DNA of 9,537 nucleotides from Candidatus Zixiibacteriota bacterium (GTDB lineage: Bacteria; Zixibacteria; MSB-5A5; GN15; FEB-12). Both the position numbers and the translations under genes were made by a program. Below are positions 1 to 8,111 of the stretch, piece by piece. Positions within the stretch are counted from its first letter, which is position 1. Each line of letters starts with the position of its first letter. The notes below the pieces were generated by a model. That model saw only the letters and a program-made list of their open reading frames with translations. It ran no database searches and was not told the origin of the DNA. Location: assembly GCA_003641405.1 (NCBI GenBank), contig QNAF01000078.1, positions 1 through 9,537 on the forward strand, written 5' to 3'.

Positions 1-732
1 GATAGGAGGTTGCTTGTCTTTTGTGTCAGTATGAACCTTGCCGTTGCATTCGTCTATGAGAGCCATGTACTTCTGCTGGTACTCGCCTGCTCTGGCATCG
101 CCCCTCTGTCGGAAGCACTCTGCTGCGGCGCCGTACATAATAGCCTTTCTGTACCTGAGCGGCACATTGCCTGTAAGCAGGTCGTCGGCAGTTGCAACAG
201 GATTAGCCTCGTCTGTTATCAAGTCAATGACCGACTCCTCGTATACAATATGCAATTTTATAACATAAGCCGATGATGACAGGTTTTTTAACAAGCGGAA
301 TGTATCGTGATTAGGCATCTCATACCAAAGAGGGTACTCAGTATCGCCAGACAACAACCCATATTGCTCTATAATTGTTTGGTCTGCTGGTCGTAACTGT
401 GTCCATTGTCCATCGCCTGTTGTTATCCAGCGCTCGATAGACGAAATAGTATCGCACCCGCTTAATGTATAGTAGTTGTAACCTTCTTTGTCAACTAGCG
501 TCAAAGTAGGAGCATTGCCGTTTTGGTCGTACTCTAGCACTCCGTCGCTTGACGCATCCGCTATGCTGAATATAACATCGGCTCTATTGCATTGTGTCAA
601 TTCAACGAATTCCCTATGGGTATCGCTGATAATACGGTTCTTTACTGCTTCGGCAATAATGCCTGTGTCCGTGTCGCGCGTGATGTCATTCACTCTGGTA
701 CGGATTTGTCCTCTTGTATAAGTGATACCCAT
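1..732 (-). CDS. Head-tail adaptor (connector) protein, 3' end outside window
   Basis: The frame is open from an ATG at 732 to the left edge without a stop, giving 244 visible residues; I translated it in full. The start follows AGGAG with a 6-nt spacer, and this Shine-Dalgarno overlaps the stop codon of the preceding gene. The N-terminus (ITYTRGQIRTRVNDITRD, then a helix ending REFVELTQC) and the C-terminal part (PLRYRKAIMYGAAAECFRQR, then GEYQQKYMALIDEC) have the helical pattern of phage adaptor proteins, which sit under the portal ring and join head to tail. The middle, about residues 75-130, is beta-like. Its place downstream of terminase, portal, scaffold and coat fits this role. The assignment rests on pattern and synteny, not on a decisive motif; another neck or stopper protein is possible. 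The C-terminus is missing. Confidence 0.7.
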   Translation of the reverse strand, partial: MGITYTRGQIRTRVNDITRDTDTGIIAEAVKNRIISDTHREFVELTQCNRADVIFSIADASSDGVLEYDQNGNAPTLTLVDKEGYNYYTLSGCDTISSIERWITTGDGQWTQLRPADQTIIEQYGLLSGDTEYPLWYEMPNHDTFRLLKNLSSSAYVIKLHIVYEESVIDLITDEANPVATADDLLTGNVPLRYRKAIMYGAAAECFRQRGDARAGEYQQKYMALIDECNGKVHTDTKDKQPPI

Positions 733-741
733 ATTCGTCTC

Positions 742-972
742 CTATTCGTCGTGCGAAGGCGTCTTGCCGTACTTGCGCTCGGCATCCTTGCGTGTCATTA
801 CTTCCTCGTTCACGCCAGAAGGCGGCGCGCCCCTCACGCTCCGTTCGCGCTCGTTCATTACCATAGACGCTTCTGGCTTAAACATAACCTTGCCGCCGCC
901 AGTGTCTCTCATGCGATGCCTGTCTGACGCATTGCGCCAAACAATCACCTTTTCATTGTCTCTATCGCTCAT
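742..972 (-). CDS. Small hydrophilic protein of the head operon, unknown function
   Basis: This is a 76-aa product that I do not recognise. It is highly charged and has no membrane segment or signal peptide. Notable stretches are the Arg-rich RNASDRHRMRDTGGGK (residues 13-28) and a C-terminal half rich in Glu, Arg and Lys. Its ATG overlaps the stop of the 265-aa gene upstream as TAATG, so translation is probably coupled. It also has its own strong site, AAAGGAG, 8 nt before the start. The stop TAG lies inside the ribosome binding region of the adaptor gene downstream. The good ribosome binding site and tight packing support a real gene; a minor virion or assembly role is only inferred from position. 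Confidence 0.7.
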   Translation of the reverse strand: MSDRDNEKVIVWRNASDRHRMRDTGGGKVMFKPEASMVMNERERSVRGAPPSGVNEEVMTRKDAERKYGKTPSHDE

Positions 973-1769
973 TACTTTTTCTCCTTTGCTTTTGGTTCAA
1001 TTATTTTAGCCAATGGCTCTTCAATAGAATCTGCTGTTTCATCAACCAAATATGCTTCCGCGCGCAACGCCCCGCTAGTAGTGCGCAACGCCTGATTGTG
1101 CAATGGGCTGGTATGGTCGTACCTTTCCGTTACAGTGTCCTTAAAACTGCGAGGCACGAATTTTTCATCAAACAATGTATATGGTATCGCCGCTTGCGGA
1201 CCCAAATACCATTCACGCTTGTTATACAGCGTAATAGCCAAACCAGACTGTCTCGCTATCTCGGCGCGCTCGGCTGCGTTCAAACCCTTCATTTGCTCGT
1301 ATAGCTTGCTTGACGGATTACTAGGGTCTTCCTTTGTGTTCTTTAACGCCAAAACAAACACAGCCTTCATTTCCTGTGTGATAAGCCAGTCGGCATTAGC
1401 CACGTTCTGCTTGTCGTAGATAGAACCAGGAAACGGATAATACCATAATGACCTCGGTATCAGCTTCTCCATGTCAACGCGCGCGTTTGGCTTCGACTTG
1501 ATAGTCTGCTTGCTGATAGCCACAATGGTTTTCATTTCAGGGTCTAGCTTGCGCAACTTGCGGTACTCGCTACTCATTTTCCCTGGCTTGTCCTGATACT
1601 TCCATAAATCGTAGTCGTCAATTCGCTTTAGAATAGACTCTTGATAGGCATACACCTTGTCCATATGGACATGGTCGTACGGCGCGTCTGGTCCGTACGG
1701 TGGCGTTCCATCCGTAATATGCGGATAAAGCCCTATTTTCATGCCGTCGCTTGTCGTTCCAATTCTCAT
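972..1769 (-). CDS. Unrecognised 265-aa protein between coat and adaptor genes
   Basis: I do not recognise this family. The protein is soluble and rich in charged residues and Tyr. The N-terminus (MRIGTTSDGMKIGLYPHITDG) is Gly-rich, the middle (about 100-140) holds aromatic motifs such as SLWYYPFPGSIYDKQN, and a helical stretch KLYEQMKGLNAAERAEIARQ (about 154-173) follows. The C-terminus is a Lys/Glu-rich tail (PLAKIIEPKAKEKK). The ATG at 1769 is chosen because AGGA lies 7 nt upstream; another ATG seven bases earlier is in a different frame. The gene starts downstream of a GC-rich hairpin that separates it from the coat gene, and ends in a TAATG overlap with the 76-aa gene. A virion-associated or head-completion role is plausible from its place only. 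Confidence 0.75.
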   Translation of the reverse strand: MRIGTTSDGMKIGLYPHITDGTPPYGPDAPYDHVHMDKVYAYQESILKRIDDYDLWKYQDKPGKMSSEYRKLRKLDPEMKTIVAISKQTIKSKPNARVDMEKLIPRSLWYYPFPGSIYDKQNVANADWLITQEMKAVFVLALKNTKEDPSNPSSKLYEQMKGLNAAERAEIARQSGLAITLYNKREWYLGPQAAIPYTLFDEKFVPRSFKDTVTERYDHTSPLHNQALRTTSGALRAEAYLVDETADSIEEPLAKIIEPKAKEKK

Positions 1770-1788
1770 TATTCATTCCTTTTATAAG

Positions 1789-1812
1789 GGGGCGGGGGGT
1801 TAGCCCCACCCC
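1789..1812 (-). terminator. GC-rich hairpin between coat gene and next gene; possible attenuator
   Basis: On the leftward transcript this reads GGGG, U, GGGG, loop CUAA, CCCC, CCG, CCCC, which folds into two 4-bp GC stems with a small internal loop. It lies 26 nt past the coat stop codon and just before the ribosome binding site of the 265-aa gene. The bases after it are CUUAUAAAAGG, not a run of U, so it is not a classical intrinsic terminator in this direction. It could lower read-through beyond the highly expressed coat gene or protect the coat mRNA 3' end. Read on the plus strand, the same hairpin is followed by TTTTT (1817-1821), which would suit termination of antisense transcripts. Confidence 0.35.
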
Positions 1813-1837
1813 TCAGTTTTTGCTTACGTGTGTATAT

Positions 1838-2887
1838 CTAGGCAATGCTGATATACGCCTGGTCTGATGGCTTTGTACATGCGAGTTTAAACGCGCCGTA
1901 CATAATGTTCATCATTACGCCAGGATAGCCATTGCTTGTCCAGTCTTCCCACCCTGTTGACTTGATGCCGAGGTCGCCTTTGGCTCCGCCGATTTCAAGT
2001 ACCCAGTTAGAGCCTTCTTTAACCGATGGCGTGCTGTCGCCTTTAACGCCCAGCTTGACATGGTTGCCGAAGTTAAGGAAGTAGATTTTAGTTGCTGTGG
2101 TGGTAGGCATAGCCCTCCATGGGATTATGTCTGCTCCAAGCACGTCAAAGTTGAGGTGTCCAATGGATGCGTTACCGCCCTGTGTTCTCTCAACCGTGTT
2201 TTCGGACAACGTGCGAAGTCGCTTGAACACGTCTGGGTGCGCCAGAATAGTGTCTGCAAATCTGCCAGCGTCCTCGATACCGCCATACGCCTCGAACAGG
2301 TCAGCCATTGTCAGTGTCGTATACGACGTGGCAATAGTGGTGTTCTTTGGCGCAAGCGCTGCGTCCGCTCCAGTGAAATCCCAGCCCAGATAGTTTGAGT
2401 TGGTGATATCCATTACTTTAACCAATCCTAGAATTGTGTTGTTCGTGCCGTCGCCATTGGCGATGTTCTGGTCGAACATGTATCCAACGTCGTCTAGCAG
2501 CGCATCTGCTTTTAGCTTCGACAGTGAAATAGCTCGTTCAACGCTTGCTGTATCAGAGATGTTGCAAACGAGTTCGCCATGCGTAGATGCTTCGTGCTTG
2601 TACCAGTAGCTCCAGCCTTCCTGATGCGCGGCATCCATAAGGTCGGTGCTAACAGGCGTGATTGCGGACTGGATAGTGCCATCGTACTGTCCGTCGTAAT
2701 AGTTGGTTGAAATACCAGTCGAGCGATATGGGTAGAAGCTGTCTTTACCACCGTGGTATTTCACTTCCGCCTTGTCAAGCATTAATGCAATGCCCTTGCC
2801 AGCATTGTATACAAACTGCTGCGCATTATCGCTGATGTATTGGTGTGTAACTGAATTGATTTGGTCAGTGACTTTAGTCATAGTCAT
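1838..2887 (-). CDS. Major capsid (coat) protein
   Basis: This 349-aa protein is the expected main building block of the icosahedral head. Family-like features are the N-terminal helical arm (about 5-40), the long helix around SVERAISLSKLKADALLDDVG (115-135), the segment NTILGLVKVMDIT (150-162), the TILAHPDVFKRLRTLSE helix (213-229), and the beta-rich C-terminal part with FDVLGADIIPW and KIYFLNFGNHVKLG (247-280). These fit an HK97-fold coat. It lies directly after the scaffold gene, as is usual for phage coat genes. The ATG at 2887 has GGAG 11 nt upstream, a rather long spacing; a second ATG two codons in is further still. A GC-rich hairpin follows the gene. The exact capsid subfamily cannot be named without a profile search. 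Confidence 0.85.
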   Translation of the reverse strand: MTMTKVTDQINSVTHQYISDNAQQFVYNAGKGIALMLDKAEVKYHGGKDSFYPYRSTGISTNYYDGQYDGTIQSAITPVSTDLMDAAHQEGWSYWYKHEASTHGELVCNISDTASVERAISLSKLKADALLDDVGYMFDQNIANGDGTNNTILGLVKVMDITNSNYLGWDFTGADAALAPKNTTIATSYTTLTMADLFEAYGGIEDAGRFADTILAHPDVFKRLRTLSENTVERTQGGNASIGHLNFDVLGADIIPWRAMPTTTATKIYFLNFGNHVKLGVKGDSTPSVKEGSNWVLEIGGAKGDLGIKSTGWEDWTSNGYPGVMMNIMYGAFKLACTKPSDQAYISIA

Positions 2888-2908
2888 AGTCTTTTACTCT
2901 CCGTAGAT

Positions 2909-3952
2909 TTATTTGTTCATACGCATGAATTCAGCCACCAAGTCGTCAGTGCTTGCTCCCTTGAGCGAGCGTACAGAGCGCGTGCCGCCTTTTGCAGTGC
3001 TTCGTCCAGCGCTAGTCGTTCTCACTGATGCGCGTTTCTTAGCCTGCTTTAATTGCGCCTTCGCTTTTTCCGCCTCGGCTTTGGCTTTCATCATGTTGGG
3101 ATTCGGAAGCTTGCCTCGCGCTATCTGAGCGTCTCTCTCAAGCGCTAGTCGATTAAGCCACCGCTGGTGCTTTTGGTCTTCAGGCACAGAGTCATCGAAT
3201 CTGAACCCTCCGTCCTGCACCGCAGAGCGTACCAATTCAACTCGTTGCTCAGGTGTCAAGTCAGGGAACTTTTCATACATTTGCATGTCTAGCTTGTCAA
3301 AAAACTGCCTTTGTTTTTGCTGGACTTGCGCAATACGTCCTTGCTCGGCTTCGTACTGAAGCCTCACTTTTTCAGCATCATAGCGTGTAGGCTGTGTAAT
3401 GCCCATTTGTCGCCCGTACATTTTTTCAAATGCAGCCACAGCCTGAGGATTGTTTTTTAACATTTCCACATGCTTGGCGAACGGACCAATGCTTTCAAGA
3501 TGCTTGCGTTCTATTTCAGAAGCTCGTATCTGCGCAGCCTCAAAACGTTTCTGCCATTCTTTGGATGCTTCTATGGCATCTTGCGCGGTTTTTTCCAATC
3601 CCATCTTCGCCTTGAGCTTAATGAATTCATCGACATGTTCTTGCGATAAACGTCCATTTTCGTCATAGGTAAGCGTTTCCGTAAACTCCTCGCCATTACG
3701 GCTATAGGAGATTTTGTGCGCGTCCTCTACTTCGGTTTGTCCTTCGATAGCGGACACGTCTTCATAACCTACATCATTCTCGTCTATCTCGGCATCGCCA
3801 ATTACTTCAGCGTCCTCTATGGGTTCCGCATCCGCAAGCTCTGATTCGATAGCCTCAGGTATCATTTCGGTTGTCTCTTCCTCAACGGCTTCAGCTTGGC
3901 TATTGGTAATAGCGGCATTCACGTCGTCAGGATTTAAATTGTCAATAGTCAT
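2909..3952 (-). CDS. Capsid scaffolding protein
   Basis: This protein would guide coat assembly into a procapsid and then leave or be degraded. The first 80 residues are extremely acidic (runs of E and D around EEETTEM and DAEPIEDAEVIGDAEIDEND). The middle (about 105-225) is long, charged alpha-helix with coiled-coil character, including NPQAVAAFEKMYG (170-182) and QVQQKQRQFFDKLDMQMYEKF. The C-terminus is basic (KAKAEAEKAKAQLKQAKKRA, then Arg/Ser-rich) and ends in a short helix; basic C-terminal ends of scaffolds often bind coat. Position between portal and coat is the usual one. A start at 3958 is possible and adds Met-Ala, but AAGGA abuts that ATG with no spacer, while it lies 6 nt from the ATG at 3952, so the shorter form (347 aa) is preferred. 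Confidence 0.8.
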   Translation of the reverse strand: MTIDNLNPDDVNAAITNSQAEAVEEETTEMIPEAIESELADAEPIEDAEVIGDAEIDENDVGYEDVSAIEGQTEVEDAHKISYSRNGEEFTETLTYDENGRLSQEHVDEFIKLKAKMGLEKTAQDAIEASKEWQKRFEAAQIRASEIERKHLESIGPFAKHVEMLKNNPQAVAAFEKMYGRQMGITQPTRYDAEKVRLQYEAEQGRIAQVQQKQRQFFDKLDMQMYEKFPDLTPEQRVELVRSAVQDGGFRFDDSVPEDQKHQRWLNRLALERDAQIARGKLPNPNMMKAKAEAEKAKAQLKQAKKRASVRTTSAGRSTAKGGTRSVRSLKGASTDDLVAEFMRMNK

Positions 3953-3958
3953 TGCCAT

Positions 3959-3963
3959 TCCTT
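3959..3963 (-). promoter_or_regulatory. Ribosome binding site that decides the scaffold start
   Basis: AAGGA on the minus strand touches the ATG at 3958 directly but leaves the normal 6-nt spacer to the ATG at 3952. This favours initiation at 3952. Confidence 0.6.
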
Positions 3964-3972
3964 CGACACGCC

Positions 3973-6042
3973 CTATGCGGGTGGTATCTGTTGTTGTTCA
4001 GGGGGCGGAGCTGGCTGCTCTGCCATCTGTTTGGCTACTTGTTTTAACGCCATTGCCAAATCTGGCATATTCAACTTGACTGATTCAGCCAAGAAGTCTA
4101 TCATTACGTGTGGTATGCCCATCTGCATGAATATAGGCACAAAGTTTTGTATAAACCCTAGTGTCATGCTGGCTCTGTCCTCGTTGGATGAAGTCCCGCC
4201 AGGACTCATAACCACTTCAATTGTATAGTCAAGCGACTCTATCAAGTCAAAATCGACATCAATCATCTTACCGTCTATCATTGGTTTGACAAAACGGTCG
4301 TCAGGCGGACAGGCAAGCATGAGTTTGAATAGAATCATGGCTGTTTTTTCCAGCGCTGGCTTAACCATTTTACCGCCGTAGTCAAGTATCTGTCTGTTGT
4401 TCTGCGAATATATGGCTGCCTGCTGACCAGAACGGATGCCACCGCCCTCTCGTCCAGCCAGCGCGCCATGCACGCCCGACATTTGCGCGCCTATGCCCAT
4501 TACCATTGATATCATGTTAAAATTGCTAGGCGGTATGGGAAGCGCATTGTCCTTCCATATGTTCAAGCCTTGTTTGGCTTGCGCTGGAAATGTATTCGGG
4601 TCTCTGGGGTCGTTCGATATATGCGTGTCAGGCGAATCGAATATGTCTTTAGTGCCTGACCAGCTGCCACTGCCGAACATGTTAAAGTTGTCCTTAGTGG
4701 CGTTCATCATTGAATTAGCCAGTTTGTTTATTTCTATCTGATTGGCTGTAAACGAACCACCTCGCTGTCCAAGCAAATCACCTTTGGTTCTGAATTCAAC
4801 GATTGGCGCGCCCTGTATGCCATTGTCGTACAGTTTACTGTATCCGTCATACACGCCCACCTTGTGGTCGCCCTCGCCCACTAGCACGCTGTGTCTCCAG
4901 CCACCTTCGTATTTAGGGTACTTGCCCATCATGTGAGGCTCTATGTCCTCTATCATGGCTTCATGCATGGCTATGTGCGCCTCAAGGAACTTGATAGCCA
5001 CGTCAAGAGCCATATTGACTGGAATCATGGGAGCTATTTGAAAACCGCTCATAGGCTGCGCCTGTCTAGCTCGCAACTCGCCTATATGCTGCCAGTGGTC
5101 AACCACGTGGTCGTCATGGTATTGCGAGTCGTGTATAAGCATGGCTGGGTCGTCCTCGTCTGTAAACGGCATATTGCCCGCCACGCTTGCCTCTATAATG
5201 TTGCGCTCCTGGTCTAGTTCCTCGTTCGACTTGTCCTCGCTATATGTTAGCAGACTAGGGTCAAACACCCATCGTTCACGCAACAACACGTTGTTGTCAT
5301 CCATGTAAGCCGACTGCATGGTTTTGTATCCAGGCACTTCGCCATCCCAGTTAATGGTATTGGTTATCTTGCCTGTTTTCACAGGAGGCTCGAACGCCGT
5401 TGGTATAGCCTCGATTGCATCTGCGTGTTCGGGGTACTGAGCTTTTGCCACGCCTTTGTCAATCCATCGTGACGTAACCACTTCGCTGGCATCCTCGAAC
5501 GCCACGCCTGGTGTCGAGTACACTTGCCACGAGTTAAGCACTTGAAGCGCGGCGCATGGCTCTGGGAAGTTTTTAAATCCGTCAAAGTATCCCTGCACAT
5601 ACGACACGTCAAACAACGCCATTTCTCTGTATACTTTATGCAACAAGCCATCCCAGTTGATATGCGACCGCACAGAGTCAAACAACGCCGTACCCATGCG
5701 AGCCACCATGTCAACCTCCGCATCCTGCATGTCCTGGTCTAGTTTAGGCACATAGCGTATCTTAACGTCATCGCTGTTAATAACAGCAACGTAGTCATCC
5801 ACTGCTTTTGTAACCATAGGGATGTGATATTGCGACAACGCATCTGGCTGTCGTCTGGCTTCTGGGGTTGATGCAGCGCCATTGCCAAATATAGTATTGC
5901 GGTCTTGCATGTACCAGCCGTACCATTCATTGGCATCGTCCATCCATTGCCGTCTGTCGGCACGACAAGTTTCAATCAACTTGTTCATTTTCAAGTCAAC
6001 TGCATATTCCCATGTTGGTTTGTTTTTCTTTTTTGTAGCCAT
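3973..6042 (-). CDS. Portal protein
   Basis: This 689-aa protein should form the dodecameric ring at one head vertex through which DNA is packaged and to which the tail attaches. The length is near that of P22-type portals and longer than most siphovirus portals. The sequence is mixed alpha/beta. It has a basic start (MATKKKNK), a helix TKAVDDYVAVINSDD (78-92), a clip or wing region around FPEPCAALQVLNSWQVYSTPG (159-179), a stem-like helix FTANQIEINKLANSMMNATKD (431-451), and a long helical part RSGQQAAIYSQNNRQILDYGG followed by ALEKTAMILFKLML (537-576), typical of portal C-terminal halves. A Pro/Gln-rich tail (EQPAPPPEQQQIPPA) ends it. It follows the terminase through a TAATG overlap with GGAG 12 nt upstream. 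Call supported by synteny and helix pattern; the P22-like subfamily is inference. Confidence 0.85.
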   Translation of the reverse strand: MATKKKNKPTWEYAVDLKMNKLIETCRADRRQWMDDANEWYGWYMQDRNTIFGNGAASTPEARRQPDALSQYHIPMVTKAVDDYVAVINSDDVKIRYVPKLDQDMQDAEVDMVARMGTALFDSVRSHINWDGLLHKVYREMALFDVSYVQGYFDGFKNFPEPCAALQVLNSWQVYSTPGVAFEDASEVVTSRWIDKGVAKAQYPEHADAIEAIPTAFEPPVKTGKITNTINWDGEVPGYKTMQSAYMDDNNVLLRERWVFDPSLLTYSEDKSNEELDQERNIIEASVAGNMPFTDEDDPAMLIHDSQYHDDHVVDHWQHIGELRARQAQPMSGFQIAPMIPVNMALDVAIKFLEAHIAMHEAMIEDIEPHMMGKYPKYEGGWRHSVLVGEGDHKVGVYDGYSKLYDNGIQGAPIVEFRTKGDLLGQRGGSFTANQIEINKLANSMMNATKDNFNMFGSGSWSGTKDIFDSPDTHISNDPRDPNTFPAQAKQGLNIWKDNALPIPPSNFNMISMVMGIGAQMSGVHGALAGREGGGIRSGQQAAIYSQNNRQILDYGGKMVKPALEKTAMILFKLMLACPPDDRFVKPMIDGKMIDVDFDLIESLDYTIEVVMSPGGTSSNEDRASMTLGFIQNFVPIFMQMGIPHVMIDFLAESVKLNMPDLAMALKQVAKQMAEQPAPPPEQQQIPPA

Positions 6043-7895
6043 TATCTAAAGAAGCTCCCTACTATGTCGTTTATTGTTTTGCCCCTTAGCCGAGTTGGTT
6101 TATTAAATGTTTTGTCTTTTCTCATAGTGCTTCGCAGTCCAACGCGCACCTCGTCTTTTATCTGGTTGGCGATAGCAGTTGATATAACCAAATCGTCATA
6201 GCATCCACGAGACGCGCCATGCTTGCCGTCAGTGACGCTGTACGTGCGCAGCTCTTCCCATATGTACGGAAACGGAATAACCAGCCCCTCTCTGTCGTTC
6301 TTGTTGGTGTACCACTTGCGCAAAGCAGTCTGCAACTGCCCTAGATACACGCCCTTTGTTTTTGAATTAGTCAAATAACCGTATGCCTTATGCACGTTTG
6401 CGTCGTATCTGGCTTCATCGCCTGTTGTCTGCAAGTACTGCCTCGGATATCCCTGTCGCTCCATGTGGTCGTTGACAGAGATGCCGTCCTTGTTGCGCTC
6501 GATGCCTATCAATGCTGTGCCATGAGCATAGCCCACAACGCCAAAATCGTGAGCGTGCCTGCCCTTGTCGGGGTCTTTGCCACGATAGTAGCCTACAACC
6601 CAGTCGGGACCGTCATACACGCGCTTAATGATAACGCCAGCATCGTAGTCGCCATGCTCCAGCCCTTCTGCAACGTCGCCGCCTATTACGTAGGTGGCGT
6701 CCTTGTCGTATTCCTCGATGAATTGCCACGGTCCGTACTTGTCCCGCACCATCTCGCCATTGGTAATGCAGTACCTCAATGTTGGGTTGTCTTTTTCAAA
6801 CGTGTCTGCAAACAGCTTGCCTGCTAAAACAACGTCTGTGTTAAAGTAGTTGCTTCCTGACGATATGAAACAATCGCTATCATTGTGCGCGTATTCCTGC
6901 TTGAACCAGTCCTCTGGCGACATGGTAAGTCCCTGCGGGCATCTGTTTGTTTCAATAAACCGCTTAAACTTGATTTGTTCCTGCGACACTTGGTATCCAT
7001 TAAAGGTAATGCGTCCCGACATCAAGTCGTATTCAAACTCGGTTTTTGGCTCGATAACCTCGTTGGGTCTCTTGGCTATTGCATACGTCGGCATCTCGAA
7101 CCATGGCGTAAATATAGGCACCCATCCATCATAGCATAGTTCCTTGTCTGTTTTGCTTGCTTCGAGAAACGCCTTCCAATGCACTTTGGCATCGTTGTAC
7201 GTTTCGTAAAGCCAGCCATACGCGCCATCTGCAGTGCCTTCGGCAAACACCTCTGCCCGCTGCGACGCTCCCTGCATGGACGCTCCTATAACCTTGCCGT
7301 CGTCATACACGCTGTTTCCAACTTCCGAATAATGTATGAAATTAGGGGAACTTGACCTGCCCACGTCGCCGCCAGCGCCTGCTGTTTTAATACGCACGTG
7401 CGATTCCATAGTGCCTTTTTCGTCAAACTTCAACCGCAGTTCGTTACGGTTTTTCATTACCTCTTCCTGTTGCACGCGCACCACTTCGCCATTGGGCATT
7501 TGAAACGTGCTTGGCATTGAGTTGTGCGACAACTTAATCATATCAAGCATGTTGCTTGTGCCATCCGTGTCATGCGCTACGTGCAGCGCTCTGAAGTTAG
7601 GCTGTGTCTCAGCCTTCCAGAACGAGCGGTTTGTACAGTACGTTGAATAGCCCACCTGTCTGGCTTTAAGCGTAATAGCCTGAAACCCGCCCCATGAATT
7701 ACGGTAGGTGTTAACTATGTTATCCAGTTTTATCTGTGGCGGATTCATAAAAAACGCATGTGGCGTATCTGCGTTCTTGTCTGCTATCATGCAAAACCGC
7801 TTGCTAAACCACTGAAAGCTCTTCGTGCATTGGAAGAACTCTTCAGCGGTTTGAGGCACTGTATCAGGTGTAATTATATTAGTGTTATTTGTCAA
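6042..7895 (-). CDS. terL: Terminase large subunit (packaging ATPase and nuclease)
   Basis: This 617-aa motor translocates DNA into the procapsid and cuts the concatemer. ATPase part: the variant Walker A LKARQVGYST (76-85), Walker B FIHYSE (186-191, with Glu 191 as catalytic candidate) and a coupling motif FAEGTADG (217-224). A linker with QEYAHNDSDCFISSG (333-347) follows. The RNase H-like nuclease part has an Asp in VIGGDVAEG (Asp 407), Glu 466 in LIGIERNKDG, and the pair Asp 567/568 in RGCYDDLV, the expected acidic metal-binding set. The gene begins with TTG: an in-frame TGA lies six codons upstream and no ATG follows until codon 36, inside the conserved start of the fold. The nearest Shine-Dalgarno-like GAGGA (7911-7915) is 15 nt away, so initiation probably depends on coupling to the upstream gene, which overlaps by 11 nt. 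Its stop overlaps the portal ATG. Confidence 0.93.
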   Translation of the reverse strand: MTNNTNIITPDTVPQTAEEFFQCTKSFQWFSKRFCMIADKNADTPHAFFMNPPQIKLDNIVNTYRNSWGGFQAITLKARQVGYSTYCTNRSFWKAETQPNFRALHVAHDTDGTSNMLDMIKLSHNSMPSTFQMPNGEVVRVQQEEVMKNRNELRLKFDEKGTMESHVRIKTAGAGGDVGRSSSPNFIHYSEVGNSVYDDGKVIGASMQGASQRAEVFAEGTADGAYGWLYETYNDAKVHWKAFLEASKTDKELCYDGWVPIFTPWFEMPTYAIAKRPNEVIEPKTEFEYDLMSGRITFNGYQVSQEQIKFKRFIETNRCPQGLTMSPEDWFKQEYAHNDSDCFISSGSNYFNTDVVLAGKLFADTFEKDNPTLRYCITNGEMVRDKYGPWQFIEEYDKDATYVIGGDVAEGLEHGDYDAGVIIKRVYDGPDWVVGYYRGKDPDKGRHAHDFGVVGYAHGTALIGIERNKDGISVNDHMERQGYPRQYLQTTGDEARYDANVHKAYGYLTNSKTKGVYLGQLQTALRKWYTNKNDREGLVIPFPYIWEELRTYSVTDGKHGASRGCYDDLVISTAIANQIKDEVRVGLRSTMRKDKTFNKPTRLRGKTINDIVGSFFR

Positions 7896-8088
7896 TCTTG
7901 GTTTTCTTTTTCCTCAGGGGTTTTACGTACGTATCCAAGTATTCAGCTTCGATTGCGTCCATGCGCGCTTTTCTGCGAGCTTTGGGTGTCAATGGCAGGT
8001 TGTCGCCTAGTCGTGGCTCTCGCAAGCTCTCACACGCATTCACAACGCCCTCGTTCTTATTGTTCCTATAGTCTTTCTTGTTACCCAT
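7885..8088 (-). CDS. Small basic protein, first gene of the leftward operon
   Basis: This is a 67-aa protein that I do not recognise. It is strongly basic, especially at the C-terminus (PLRKKKTKIDK) and in TPKARRKARMDAIEAEYLDTY (34-54), which should be a charged helix. The start at 8088 has GGAG with a 6-nt spacer. The stop overlaps the TTG start of terL by 11 nt, so it probably feeds ribosomes to terL. Its place directly before terL is where a small terminase subunit often sits, but it is shorter than known small terminases and shows no clear helix-turn-helix. A nucleic-acid-binding helper of packaging is possible; this is inference. Confidence 0.7.
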   Translation of the reverse strand: MGNKKDYRNNKNEGVVNACESLREPRLGDNLPLTPKARRKARMDAIEAEYLDTYVKPLRKKKTKIDK

Positions 8089-8111
8089 TGTTGTCTCCGC
8101 AACAACTATAA

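Noticed and set aside
592..927. 111-aa plus-strand frame across the adaptor and 76-aa genes
   Set aside because: Overlaps two minus-strand genes with good ribosome binding sites; the translation is Arg/His-rich and shows no domain.
1793..1821. Plus-strand intrinsic terminator (G-rich/C-rich hairpin then TTTTT)
   Set aside because: No plus-strand gene precedes it, so a dedicated rightward terminator has no transcript to end; kept only as a note under the leftward hairpin.
2060..2398. 112-aa plus-strand open frame opposite the coat gene
   Set aside because: Antisense to a clear coat gene with a Cys- and Val-rich, unstructured translation; no ribosome binding site or partner gene.
6390..6827. 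145-aa plus-strand open frame opposite terL
   Set aside because: It lies entirely within the well-supported terminase gene, has no sensible domain, and reflects codon bias on the other strand.
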